Assembly (NCBI GenBank): GCA_023213395.1
Contig: CM041465.1
Span: 135,043,741-135,107,740, forward strand
Direction: 5' to 3'
Source: Cycas panzhihuaensis
Taxonomy: Eukaryota; Cycadophyta
DNA: 64,000 nt
The notes under the pieces were generated by a model. The model was not told where the DNA came from and ran no database searches. It saw only the letters and a program-made list of their open reading frames with translations. Positions within the stretch are counted from its first letter, which is position 1. The number at the start of each line of letters is the position of its first letter. Shown piece after piece: positions 51,102 through 61,007 of this stretch. Made by a program: the position numbers and the translations under genes.

Positions 51102-53632
51102 ATGGCAGTGGCGAGACCAGATCCAGTGAGTGGATATCACTAAACCCAGCCTATCTCAAAGTTCAAAGTTTGTTGGTTTTTAAGGCTTTTTGCATGGTTC
51201 TGGTATAGTTTTAGTGCTCCTTATGGGCAACAGAAGGACTCTCGGGATCCGAATCAGACCCAAAAAGAGGCGAGGACCTGGGCATTAGGGAGCCCTGGTC
51301 CTGGTAGGCCCTACAGGGTCCACCAGAAAAAATTTTGGGTTTTTTCGAGGCAGAAATCCCCCCTTCTGGGGGATCATCGTTCGTACTGTGACAATGATCA
51401 TGGTGCCGCGATCATTACTGCGGGTCCCACGATCGTCACGGGACCCATGCCAAACTTAGCGGTACCGCTAAGTTTGACGCGGTACGAAGGCAGAAAGGCA
51501 GAAAAATAGACGTGAGGGGCAAAAGAGTCCCAAATCTCAGGCAGAGAGAGATTTAAGAGAGAGAGGGGTGACAGTGACTAACATGAGACTGACTTGAGTT
51601 ATTTTTGGTGTGAACAGGCTATCCTTGTGGTGGATAACCGTGAGAACGTAGGTATGGCGATGCTGAGTTACATGAAGATGGCAACACAGGAGGATAGGGA
51701 GATCCTACAGAGGTGCGGCCTATACAAGACCCTCAAGACACCTCAATACACATCGGATCAGAGACTTTTGGTTGATATAGTGTCCCATTGGGACAGGAGG
51801 AGACATGTGTTCCACCTACCACAGGTAGGTGACTTGACCATCACCGAGGATATCCGTGAGATCGGGAGTTCCGTGACGGGGAGGCCGGTGAGACTAGGGA
51901 CGCCTTGACCGGCGGCCCGAGGCAAAGCGGCTACATTCTTCACAGGAGCTGACAGATGGGATCGGAGAGGAGCCCCCTCAGGCAAGATCGATGTCGTGGA
52001 TTCCTCAGGTGAGGAAACTGGTTATATTGTGCATTCTATTTCAGATTTCCCAGAAGCAGAACTATAGGGAGGTACCAGGCGGGTGGATGGATGCGATTCT
52101 GCGGGTGAGAGGATGGATTGGGAAGCCCTGATAGCGGCGAACCTCGTCACCCAGTTGGACACTATCAGGATGACCGGCAGAGGTGGACTGTCATATAGCA
52201 CACTGTTATAGTGTTGGTACTTCGATCACTTCGCAGTAGTGGCACCAGCGGGGGGACCACACCCCATTACAGAGCAGGCCCCGATGGTCCACAGGTGGTA
52301 GACGAGACTGAGAGGGACAGAGGATAGGGCCCATGTCTGGCGATTAGTGGAGGCCATGTCACTAGACCTCCTCACCCTTCCAGACTACATGGCAGAGCCC
52401 TACAGGACGGTGAGGTGGGATAGCGACGACGAGGCGAGCGAGTGAGTGCCGCATGGCGATGACAGTAGCGATGATGGGGATGACAGAGATAGTGGAGATA
52501 GTGGGGCCAGCCTGTCACGACCTGCAGGGGAGGTAAGTCCCTCAGGGACAGCAGGAGACACAGAGGGTCCATCCGGGGCTGCCAGAGGAGAGGCAGGACC
52601 GTCAGGAGCGCAGGGCGAGATCAGGGGACCCGTGACCAGGGCCCGCAGGCTGCGGATCGTGATGGGATCTGGAGGGACGAGAGCTGGGCCCACCCCCGTG
52701 AGGAGAGAGACCCAGGCAGAGGAGGTGCCAGAGGACGAGGCACTTACAGCTGGCGGAGAGCCAGGAGGGGAGGATGCCGCGCGACCAGAGGAGCCGGCGG
52801 CCACAACAGATGAGACCTAACCCTTTCCAGAGTCGTTTGGCATCTAGATAGATGTTTGGTTTGATTTGATCATGGCATATGGTGAGATGTAAACTGACAC
52901 GTGGCGTGTTGTATTGGCAGGTGCAGCGAAGATCCAGAGATTGGTAGAGGCTGTGGTGAGGGAGATATTCCCTCAGGTGTACGCAGAGAGGCAACCGCCC
53001 ATCTAGGCAGGTGACGAGCCTAGAGCGGCAGGAGCCCACAGAGAGGCATTCGCCCCATTGGTGAGGGCGAGGGACATATGGGTTGCTGAGTCCTAAGAGC
53101 ATGTGGCATCCCAAGGACGTCTGCAGTAGGAGAGAGATGACGCGAGACGCGAGAGAGATGAGCTACGCGGACGGGTACAAGCTCTAGAGGCATAGGGCAG
53201 TGCAGGTGGAGATGGCGAGAGAAGAACCCAGATAGTAGTAATCATAGAGCATCTCAGGGTGATAGAGGAGGCACTCCGGGGAGAGCAGGATCGTATCTAG
53301 GCCAGATATGATTAGCTAGTCGCGCAGATGGTATCGAGGTCGAGCCGGAGCAGGACGCACACCCACACGGCAGCGACGACCACCCCGAGATGACCAAGAG
53401 ACGAGGAGAGCGAGGCAGGCAGCTCACGGAGGCCTAGGAGGAGCCTCGGAGGCATGTGGTCCCTAGGAGAGGGATCACAGAGACCAGGAGATGGCACCCC
53501 AGGAGTAGGGCAACAGCAGTAGGATATGTACATATGGTTTTGGCAGGGGAAAGCACCGGCCTCCAGGGAGTCATATATAGGATCATATGATTGTACCCCC
53601 TGCAAAGACACCAGCTTCCTAGGATGTATGAT
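51102..53632 (+). pseudogene. Antisense PMD-like gene of the young element (spliced; broken by a few stops)
   Basis: Exon 1 is 51102-51125 (MAVARPDP), ending at a GTGAGT donor. The intron 51126-51617 ends in TGTGAACAG. Exon 2 starts at 51618 in phase 0 (AILVVDNRENVGM) and stays in one frame to 52818. Its N-terminal part has the plant mobile domain pattern: LLVDIVSHWDRRRHVFHLP, then LTITEDIREI and TGRPV. CWYFDHF follows further on, and then a Gly/Ser/Pro/Glu-rich acidic segment (52446-52818). Stops at 51906 (TGA), 52065, 52209 (TAG) and 52443 (TGA) fit decayed Arg or Gln codons. A helical, probably coiled-coil part (KIQRLVEAVVREIF, RDDARRERDELRGRVQALEA) continues from 52922 in another frame, either after a second intron ending at 52920 or a frameshift. 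It runs opposite to gag-pol. Confidence 0.75.
51422..51475. repeat. Inverted repeats in intron 1 of the PMD-like gene
   Basis: GGGTCCC (51422-51428) and GGGACCC (51440-51446) can form a 7-bp stem. Immediately after, 51452-51475 is a perfect 24-bp palindrome centred on GGTACC with 9-base arms (AAACTTAGC / GCTAAGTTT). Confidence 0.95.
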
Positions 53633-53639
53633 GTGACAT

Positions 53640-54174
53640 GATTTTTGGATGTATATATATATGCATGGGGTAATTAGAACCCCATTTGGATATGAGATGT
53701 TGTGTACGATGTATCATATGGATGGTTATTTTTGTGTATTGTGAATGTTATATTGTGGATGTTTTGTGTTATGGATATTTTGTGTTATGGGCATTTTTCC
53801 TTCCACATATGGCTATATGTCTAACAGGAGCACACACGCACACGCCGTGGTGAGCGAGGCAGAGAGAGGTGTGAGGTTAGAGGATAGAGTGGCATACACA
53901 TCTACAGAAGAGCATAGCGGAATATGCGAAGGAAACGACGGGCAGGAAAGAGGAGCGGCAATGCCCCCAAGCATCCTCCTAATTGGGGAATGCCCAAGCA
54001 AGACGACAAGGGTTCCCGAGAGGATACGGGAACACAGGTTCCATGGAAAGAACCAGAAAGACGAAGAAGGACCCATCTTAAATTTCCATTCGACCCGTGG
54101 TTGGGAAGAATGGGGACAACCTAAGATGGTAGTTTAGGCTCATTTCAGAGCAGGGTGAAGAGATCGCCGAGAGA
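53640..54174. other. Spacer between antisense gene and integrase
   Basis: It begins with a short TA run (53650-53662) and repeats of TTTTGTGTTATGG near 53760-53790. No domain is recognised in the open frames here. The outer element has a counterpart near 24660-24890 and 28066-28120. Confidence 0.5.
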
Positions 54175-55500
54175 TCACGCATAAAACTTCTTAAGGAATT
54201 TTCCATTAACATCTTTCTCAAATTCAAGCCCTTCCAGGGTGGCTATCCTGTAGGCACCATTATCGAGGGATTTGATAATGACGAAAGGACCAACCCATCG
54301 GGGTTTGAACTTGGTCAAACGGTCATGGAGATATTCGAGCTTGAGGACATAATCCCCAGGAAACAAAGGGCGGGAACGAAGGTGTTTATCGTAGGCCCTT
54401 TGTGAGCGGGCTTTGGATGCTAGGTTAGCCTGATAGGCGGCTAAGCGCCTCTCATCCAAAGCTTCGAGGTCCAGAAAGGCCCGACGGATCGACTCTTCGT
54501 TGATGAAACCTCAAGGGAGACTCGCAGGAAGGAATCTCCACCTCCGGTGAGTACCACCTCGATCGCAAACTAGGAAGAACAGGGTCATTCCCGTGGCGGA
54601 ACGGATAGAGGTGCGATAAGCCCACAAGGCGGAGGGCAACTGAAGGTGCCAATCCCTTTGGGATTGAGCAATGGTTTTCTTGAGGATGTTGACAAGGGTC
54701 TTATTAAAAGATTCCACTTGGCCATTTGCCTGAGGGTAGTAAGGGGAGGAAGTCTTGTGAGAAATTTTGAACTTCTCACAAAGCTCATCCATCTCCTTAT
54801 TACAGAAAAGAGTTCCATTGTCAGTGATTAGGACGTCCAGAATTCCAAAACGGCAAATGATATGCTGATAAATGAATGTGGCAATGGTTTTACCAGGAGT
54901 AGTAATCAAAGGAATGGCCTCTGCCCATTTGGTGAAATACTATGTGGCAGTCAAGACGAACTTGTGCTGCGATGACGAAGGTGGGGAGATAGGCCCAATA
55001 AGGTCTAGTCCCCACTGAGCGAAGGGCCATGGCGAAACAATGGGATGTAGGGCCTCGGAAGGTGCATGAGAAATGTTAGCATGTTCCTGACATCGCCGAC
55101 ATCTCTGAGCAAAGGCGTGAGCGTCCTTAAAGAGGGATGGCCAAAAATAGCCCATACGGAGGATCCTTTGAGCTATAGACTGGCCCCCAAAGTGACCTCC
55201 ACAAATGTCGTGGTGGCATTCGTGAAGCACTTGGTCGGCTTCATCAGCAGTGACGCAGCGGAGGAGGATCCCATCAAAAGACCTCTTGTACAATACCTCG
55301 TCCACAAGGAGGTATTGCCTGGCAGAAGTCTGGATACGAGATCTAACTTTACTACTAGCGTCGGGGCAGTACTGCTGCTGTGTAAGATATCGCACTATGT
55401 CACCGTACCACTCATTGTCGATGAGTGGATGGGGAGAAGCTCCCTGAATTGTCAAGATAGACTCATCGGGGAGAGAGTCGTCAACAGGAGCATCAAAGGA
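54175..55500 (-). pseudogene. Young element integrase
   Basis: Zinc-binding HHCC: HECHHDICGGHF (about 55220) and CRRCQEH (about 55100). Catalytic core: WGLDLIGPISPP with the first Asp (about 55010), VLITDNGTLF with the second (about 54835), and ANGQVESFNKT with the Glu (about 54720). The triad is complete. The C-terminal domain includes KFKPRWVGPFVI (about 54290) and LEGLEFEKDVNGKFLKKF, ending at 54175. Stops break the frame at about 54940 (before YFTKW) and a frame shift or stop falls near 54510. The end of the pol coding region is at 54175. Confidence 0.92.
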
Positions 55501-56079
55501 GTTAGGGATAGGGGCATCTGCGAGTTGCTCAGCCACTATCATTCCCTTCTTTGATTTCTGGTTAACGATATGGAGGTTAAATTCTTGGAGTAGGACGGCC
55601 CAACGACCGGCCCTACCCATCAAATCCGAACGAGTTAGTAAGTATCACAAGGGATTGGATTGAACGATCACCTTGGTAGTGTTGCCGAGCAAGTAGTGCC
55701 TGAACTTCTTGGTTGCATGGACTAAGGAGAGGCATTCCTTCTCGGCAGGGGAATAGTTAAGCTCAGCAGCCACGAGAGTGCGACTGATGAAATATATAGC
55801 TCTCTCAATTCCTGAGTCGTCCTCCTGAGCAAGCATAGCACCCAAGGATTCATCAGTCGCTGAGGTATACAGGATGAAGGGCCTATCGAATCAGGGAGGC
55901 GCCAACGTAGGAGCGGAAGCCAGGGCTTCCTTGAGTCCTTCGAAGGCCTTTTGGGTCTTGTCAGACCAGGCAAAAAGAGCTCCCTTCTTCAATAGATTCG
56001 TGAGGGGTTTAGCGCTCACAGTGAAATCGGCTAAGAAGCGCCTAAGGAAACCAAGCCTACCTAGAAATGACTTAATCTG
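55501..56079 (-). pseudogene. Young element gypsy RNase H
   Basis: Motifs on the minus strand: FILYTSATDESLGAMLAQE (about 55870; Ser where the family Asp is often lost in this clade), AIYFISRTLVAAELNYS, EKECLSLVHATKKFRHYLL (about 55720), then MGRAGRWAVLLQEFNL (about 55620). It directly follows RT and is separate from the aRNH at 50012-50440. Confidence 0.88.
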
Positions 56080-56965
56080 TCATTGAGTTCTAAGTGGCGG
56101 CATGTCAAGGATCACCCTGACTTTGTCAGGGTTGATCTGAATTCCTTGTTTGGATACAAGGAATCCAAGGAGTTTACTCGAGGTAACGGCAAACACACAC
56201 TTGAGCGGATTTAAACTGACGTGATACTTGCGGCATCGTGAAAAGATGGAGCGCAAGTCGGAAAGGTGATGGGCTCTAACACAAGAGAGACCCATCATAT
56301 CGTCCATGAAGACTTCTAGCGTGTCATTAATGAGGTCATGGAAGATAAAATGCATGGCTCTTTGGTAAGTAGCACCTGCATTTTTAAGGCCAAAGGGCAT
56401 CACCTTGTAGGCGAAGGTACCCCAAGGAGTACTGAAGGCCATCTTATGGCGGTCTTCGGGAGAAATCTGAATTTGATTATAGCCAGAGAAGCCATCCATT
56501 AGGGACATCACTTCAAATATGGCGGTGTGATCAATGATTTGATCGAGGAAGGGTAACGGGAAATTGTCCTTAGGATAAGCATTGTTGATATCGTGAAAAT
56601 CGACGCATATACAGATTACCCCATTCCTTTTAGCAATGGGAACAATATTAGAGACCCACTTAGGGTAGTCAATGGAAGTAATGAGCCTAGTGTCCAGAAG
56701 CTTCTCAACCTCCATTTTAACGGCGGCAGAGAGCTTCGGGTGAAGGGGACGCCGTCAGCAGGCGTGTGCCAGGAAGAGTGGTGAGGTTATGAGTGACAAT
56801 CGAGGGGTCGATTCCCTTCATGTCAGCATAATCCCACATGAAAACGTCTCGGAACTCCTGGAACAGAAGGGAGTACTCCCTTATCTCATCAGGGGAACAT
56901 TCCAACCTGACCTTAATAACCTTGCCCCGGGCCAAGACTATGTCTTGAGTTGCCCCCATGCACAT
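56080..56965 (-). pseudogene. Young element reverse transcriptase
   Basis: An RT leader (SLLFQEFRDVFMWDYADMKG) lies at 56965-56717 in a different frame from the main domain, so a frameshift is present near 56716. The open 56715-56080 part contains EVEKLLDTRLI, VCVDF-type ICICVDFHDINNAYPKD, LMDGFSGYNQI, MPFGLKNAGATYQ, the catalytic LEVFMDDMMG (about 56310), SLNPLKCVFAV and LGFLVSKQGI. The catalytic Asp pair is intact. Confidence 0.93.
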
Positions 56966-57614
56966 GGCATTGCCCTCCTCGAAGTGGAGAGGGGCAAGAT
57001 CAACAGGAGGAGGAGGAATAGGAGACGGGATCGGATCGGCGAGCGTGGATCCGATCGCGAGGATCTTCTAGTGACCAAGCCGGTGGTGACCAGAAGGCAA
57101 GTTAGGCGCAAGGCCCGCCAGATGCTCAAGCAGGGCTTTGTCGTCCTCAAAATAATCCACCCCATGGATGACCTTACTTTGAGTAGAAAAAGCGTTGGAG
57201 GGAGTAAGAGCAACGGGACCGTGATGGCTGTCGGATTGCTCAACTTCCTCGTGGGAGTCCGAAGGAAAACCAGGAAAAGGCTCCTTAGGAGGAGCGAAAG
57301 GCAATTCCTCAAAGCCATTACCTATGGGGGGTAATGAAAAAGAAGAATTGGCAATGAGCGGATCAACAGGAGCAATGACGTGTGACACGCATGAATGGCT
57401 AGTCTCACCAGCGAGAGGGGTTCTAGATGGGGATCTAGAACAAGGCAGGTGCGACCTACTGGCATGGAGGAAAGAGACGGGGTGAAGACAATCCTCGTCT
57501 TCGTTGAGTGACTCATCGTCACTAAACGAAGCAAGGTACCTGTAACTCCCAACGCCAATAGGGGCAAATCGCGTGAGACTAGAGGGAGAAGATGCAGGAT
57601 CTTCTTCAGATGGG
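56966..57614 (-). pseudogene. Protease-RT linker of the young element
   Basis: A Ser/Pro/Leu-rich linker with no known fold, partly open as 57388-57068, in the frame of the RT leader. A frameshift relative to the protease lies near 57600. It includes a SHVIAPVDPLIANSS segment. It corresponds to the divergent 41061-42300 stretch of the outer element. Confidence 0.6.
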
Positions 57615-58505
57615 TTAGTTATACCAATAGAGCAAGCCGAGGCATGGGTAGATGAACCTTAGTTTGCCGCACTGGTGGAACGGGTTTGTTTGGTAAATGG
57701 GCATTCGCTGGGAATCACTCTCATTAAATGCATCATGGACGAATTTAAGTTGTCCCCAAAGGGTCGAGCACACAGCTCCCATTTGGTCGAGCCATGGACG
57801 ACCTAAAAGAAGGTTGTAATCCACGTCAATGTCAAGGACTACAACGTCGACAACAACAATCTTGCCCTCAAGGGTGAGCAGAATCACGACAGATCCTAAA
57901 GGGTTCTTCTCACTACCGTTATAACCTTGGCATCACCACGGAACGGGTTCCAAGGCAGAGATACTAAGCTCTTGCATGACGTGCAAGGGCATGGCATTGA
58001 CAGAAGAACCATTGTCAACAACAGTCCTTCGAAGGGTACAATCGAGCGTATCGATAGTGATGGTGAATGGGAAGTTCCACTGATGTTCCCTTTCACCGGC
58101 GGGAGGAAGATCCTTAGGGTCAAATGAGATAATGAGTCCACAACCTTGGGTGACACCCAAAGCGTGGACAGGTGCATCACTTGATCCTAAAGCTTCTAAG
58201 AGGAGGGCCCACTGCTCAGGACAACTCCTCAGAATGTCCATCAAGGACATTCCTACAGCGACCATATGAAGCTCATCCACGATGGAGAAGGGATTACCCT
58301 TCCCGATAGGTTGGGTAAGTGCCCTTCGAAAATCATAACGACCCAGGCGTACAGGAATAGCCTTGGGAAAGAGAGGGACTTCCGGAGGAAGGTTCTCTAG
58401 AAGAGGGTTGGAAGGAGTGGAAGAACAAGAAGCTCCCGCCACTTCCTTAGCGACTTGAGATCGCGTAAGGGCGTAAGTAGGAGTTGCTTCAAGCAACTGG
58501 ATCAC
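57615..58505 (-). pseudogene. Young element aspartic protease
   Basis: The active site reads TVVDNGSSVNAMP (about 58010), a D-N-G form seen in Tat-like proteases. Downstream, DYNLLLGRPWLDQMG (about 57800) is the conserved C-terminal block. The region begins near 58505 with QLLEATPTYALTRSQVAKEV and SFDPKDLPP. One in-frame TAG near 57931 separates the two halves. Confidence 0.9.
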
Positions 58506-58652
58506 CTTCTTCCCCCTGTTCTAGGGTCATGAAGGTGACGGGGTGTGACGGCTAGGAGAAGGAGAGGAGGAAGATGAGTTCCGGGCACCCTTCCCTTTGT
58601 CGCGGGAAGGACGGGGATCAGGCGATCTTCCTTGGTTTCAGTTGTTCTTGGT

Positions 58653-60833
58653 TTAGGTGTTGCGATCGCGTTCCCCATGCCTAGGGAATGGATCCTTGTG
58701 AATTGGTTCATCTAAATTAGGCCTTGAGGCCCGTTTAGGGGAAGAATCGCGTCGAGGGGCATCCTTTGGATGCTGGGCCCTACAACGCGAATCGTCGTGG
58801 AAGCACTCCCCATGAATGGAGCACCACTTCTTCTCAAGCGGAGGGTCGGACCTTCTCGTTTGAGAGGACTGGGAACTTCCATTCCTGGGAAGAGGAGCTT
58901 GGGTAGTTTGTTGGACTTGTTTGTTGGATGTAGGGGATGAAGGAGCTTGAAGCTTGAGTTCCTTCATCGTACGCTTAAATGAGCGTATGGCTAATGTGAG
59001 AGGGTCTAAAGTCCTCTCAGTCGGATGAGAGGAGGATCGAGTAGGTTGTGAAGGTTTGGTATCCTTGGTTGGGGGTGGTGCCTCACGGCGCTGTGAGGGC
59101 TTAAGAGGTTTCTTGAGACCAGCTTGGATCTCAATAGCCTCCAACGCCAAACACTTGGCGATCGCAGAGTCACATGTGGTCACCCCCATCTTGAGGACTT
59201 CCACATGGACTTCGGGACGAAGTGCGTTGACGAAAAGGTCTCGCTTCAGCTCCTCGGGCAATGTTGCCTTAGTGGAGTGAAGCAAGTCATGGAATCACCG
59301 CACAAAGTCACGATTCATCTCATCATGACCTTGTTTGAGCGAAAGAAGGGACTTCATTCCGCTCTCGAATGGACGGGCTACATCAAAATAGTTGATAAAC
59401 TCATCCACCAATTGCTGGAATGAATGGATAAAATGGGCAGGGAGACGATAGAACCACTTGAGGGCATCACCCTGTAGGGATCGCGGGAATAATTTCATTA
59501 AAATGTGGTTGTAAGCCCAGTAATCAATGCATGCCATAGAAAAACTACGCACATGCTCCGCCAGGTCTTGCGACGAAGTCCCATCGAATCTAGGAACTTC
59601 AGGGGGATGAGGCGGCAAGTTGGTTCTTAACGCCTCAACGGAAAGAGGGGTTGACCTAAAGTCCATGAAAGGGCGTGCCCTTGCCTGGACCGTAGGGTCA
59701 ACGAATGCCGAAGTAAGTAGTGCACAAGGAGTGGATGGGGGTGGGATACCCATCTCTCCTTGAGGAAACGCCCCTTGTTGAAAAGAGGCGTGGGGGTAGG
59801 TGCCTTGGAAGGGAGTCAGGTTCCCTTGTGAAGGCACAACAGATGGGATTGCGTTGGAAGATGGGCAAGAGGGATGTGGAACCGGGTTTTGCCCTTATGG
59901 GCCACCTGTAGGTGGAGCAACCCCATATGGATGTAGCGGATCCACCCTATAAATCGGAAGATGGCTTCCTCTACCCTGCCCCCAAGGTTGAGAAGTATAC
60001 CCTGGGGGAATGTAGAAGGAAGCACCAACGTGCTAGGTTTGAGGATGCGTGGGAGCAGATCCCACATGACTAGTGATTGGAAGGCTAGTAGGACCGGCAG
60101 GCCTACTAGGAATGGTATGCGCCACATTAGGGGATGGCACATTGGTTTGGTTAGGAACGGGTATGCTAACCTTCAATTGAGAGAAAGACACACCACGAGG
60201 AGATCCTGAAACATTGGGACCTCGGTGGAAAATGGAAGGCGCAACACATGCCCCCACTGTGGGAATAGGAAGCGAGTGGGACATACGTGTAGGCACAAAG
60301 GGATTCATTGTCAAAGGAAGAGCGGATGAGGATGAAGCATGAGGGGGAGGGGCGGAAGAGGAAGAGGCTCCTCCATGAAGGACACCCTCAAGCCATCCAG
60401 GACATGGTTGCAAGCGTGCCGCGCGACAACACTCATTGAGAGCTTCAACTACGTCAACAGGAGAAGTGCCTACGTACTTGTAAGAGGTGATCAGAACCTC
60501 GAACAAAGTAGGTTCCTCGGAATGCTTCTCATAAGAATCACCAACTACATGGCAAGTCTCAAGAGGAGCAGAAACTTCTACGGCGTGGGCAGAAGGATGG
60601 ACATCAAGTGAGAGGTGTTGGTCACTTGGGTAATAAAGGGGGTCGTCACCCTCTTGGGTGGACCCAAGAATAGAAGAAGGAAAAGCATGGGTTTCCAAGG
60701 TTGAAGTGTAGTAGGCCCAATCGGAAGAGTATCCCTCCATAGTTAGATCAGAATCTGACAAAGGAAGAGGGTGATACTCAGGGTCTTCTAACAATGGAGG
60801 TAGACCGCGCAAACGACGAGAAAAGCGTCGCAT
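58653..60833 (-). pseudogene. Young element gag
   Basis: A start at 60833 (MRRFSRRLRGLPPLLEDPEYH) opens a single frame to 58653, broken only by stops: TAG at 60035-60033, TAA at 59897-59895, TGA at 59297-59295, each at a position where Gln or Trp/Arg fits. The N-terminal half is Pro/Ser-rich. The capsid domain (59660-59120) contains EVPRFDGTSSQDLAEHVR, DALKWFYRLPAHFIHSF and FINYFDVARPF. A zinc-binding segment near 58830-58780 reads WCSIHGECFHDDSRC (C-x2-H-x2-C-x-H-x4-C, a Tat-like form). It starts about 170 bp after the primer site. Confidence 0.92.
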
Positions 60834-60984
60834 GCAAGATCAACAGACAATGTTAGGGAAAAAGAGAGAATGGTAAAACACACGCGTTGGGGGTTGCCCA
60901 ACATGGAGATCGAAATAGGTATAAAAAGGATCACACGAAAGTAGCGAAACCAACGGAAGAGAGCAGAAACTAGCTCCCTTACTG

Positions 60985-61007
60985 GCAGTCCCCAGTATGG
61001 TCGCTAG
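60985..61007 (-). other. Young element primer binding site
   Basis: Directly beside the 5' LTR, the minus strand reads CTAGCGACCATACTGGGGAC. It resembles TGGCGACxxxxCTGGGGA sites used by plant Tat-like elements. I do not assign the tRNA. Confidence 0.7.

Noticed and set aside
52009-52044. Second intron (GTGAGG...TTTCAG) in the antisense gene
   Set aside because: Only 36 nt long, below plausible plant intron size, and the frame is open straight through.
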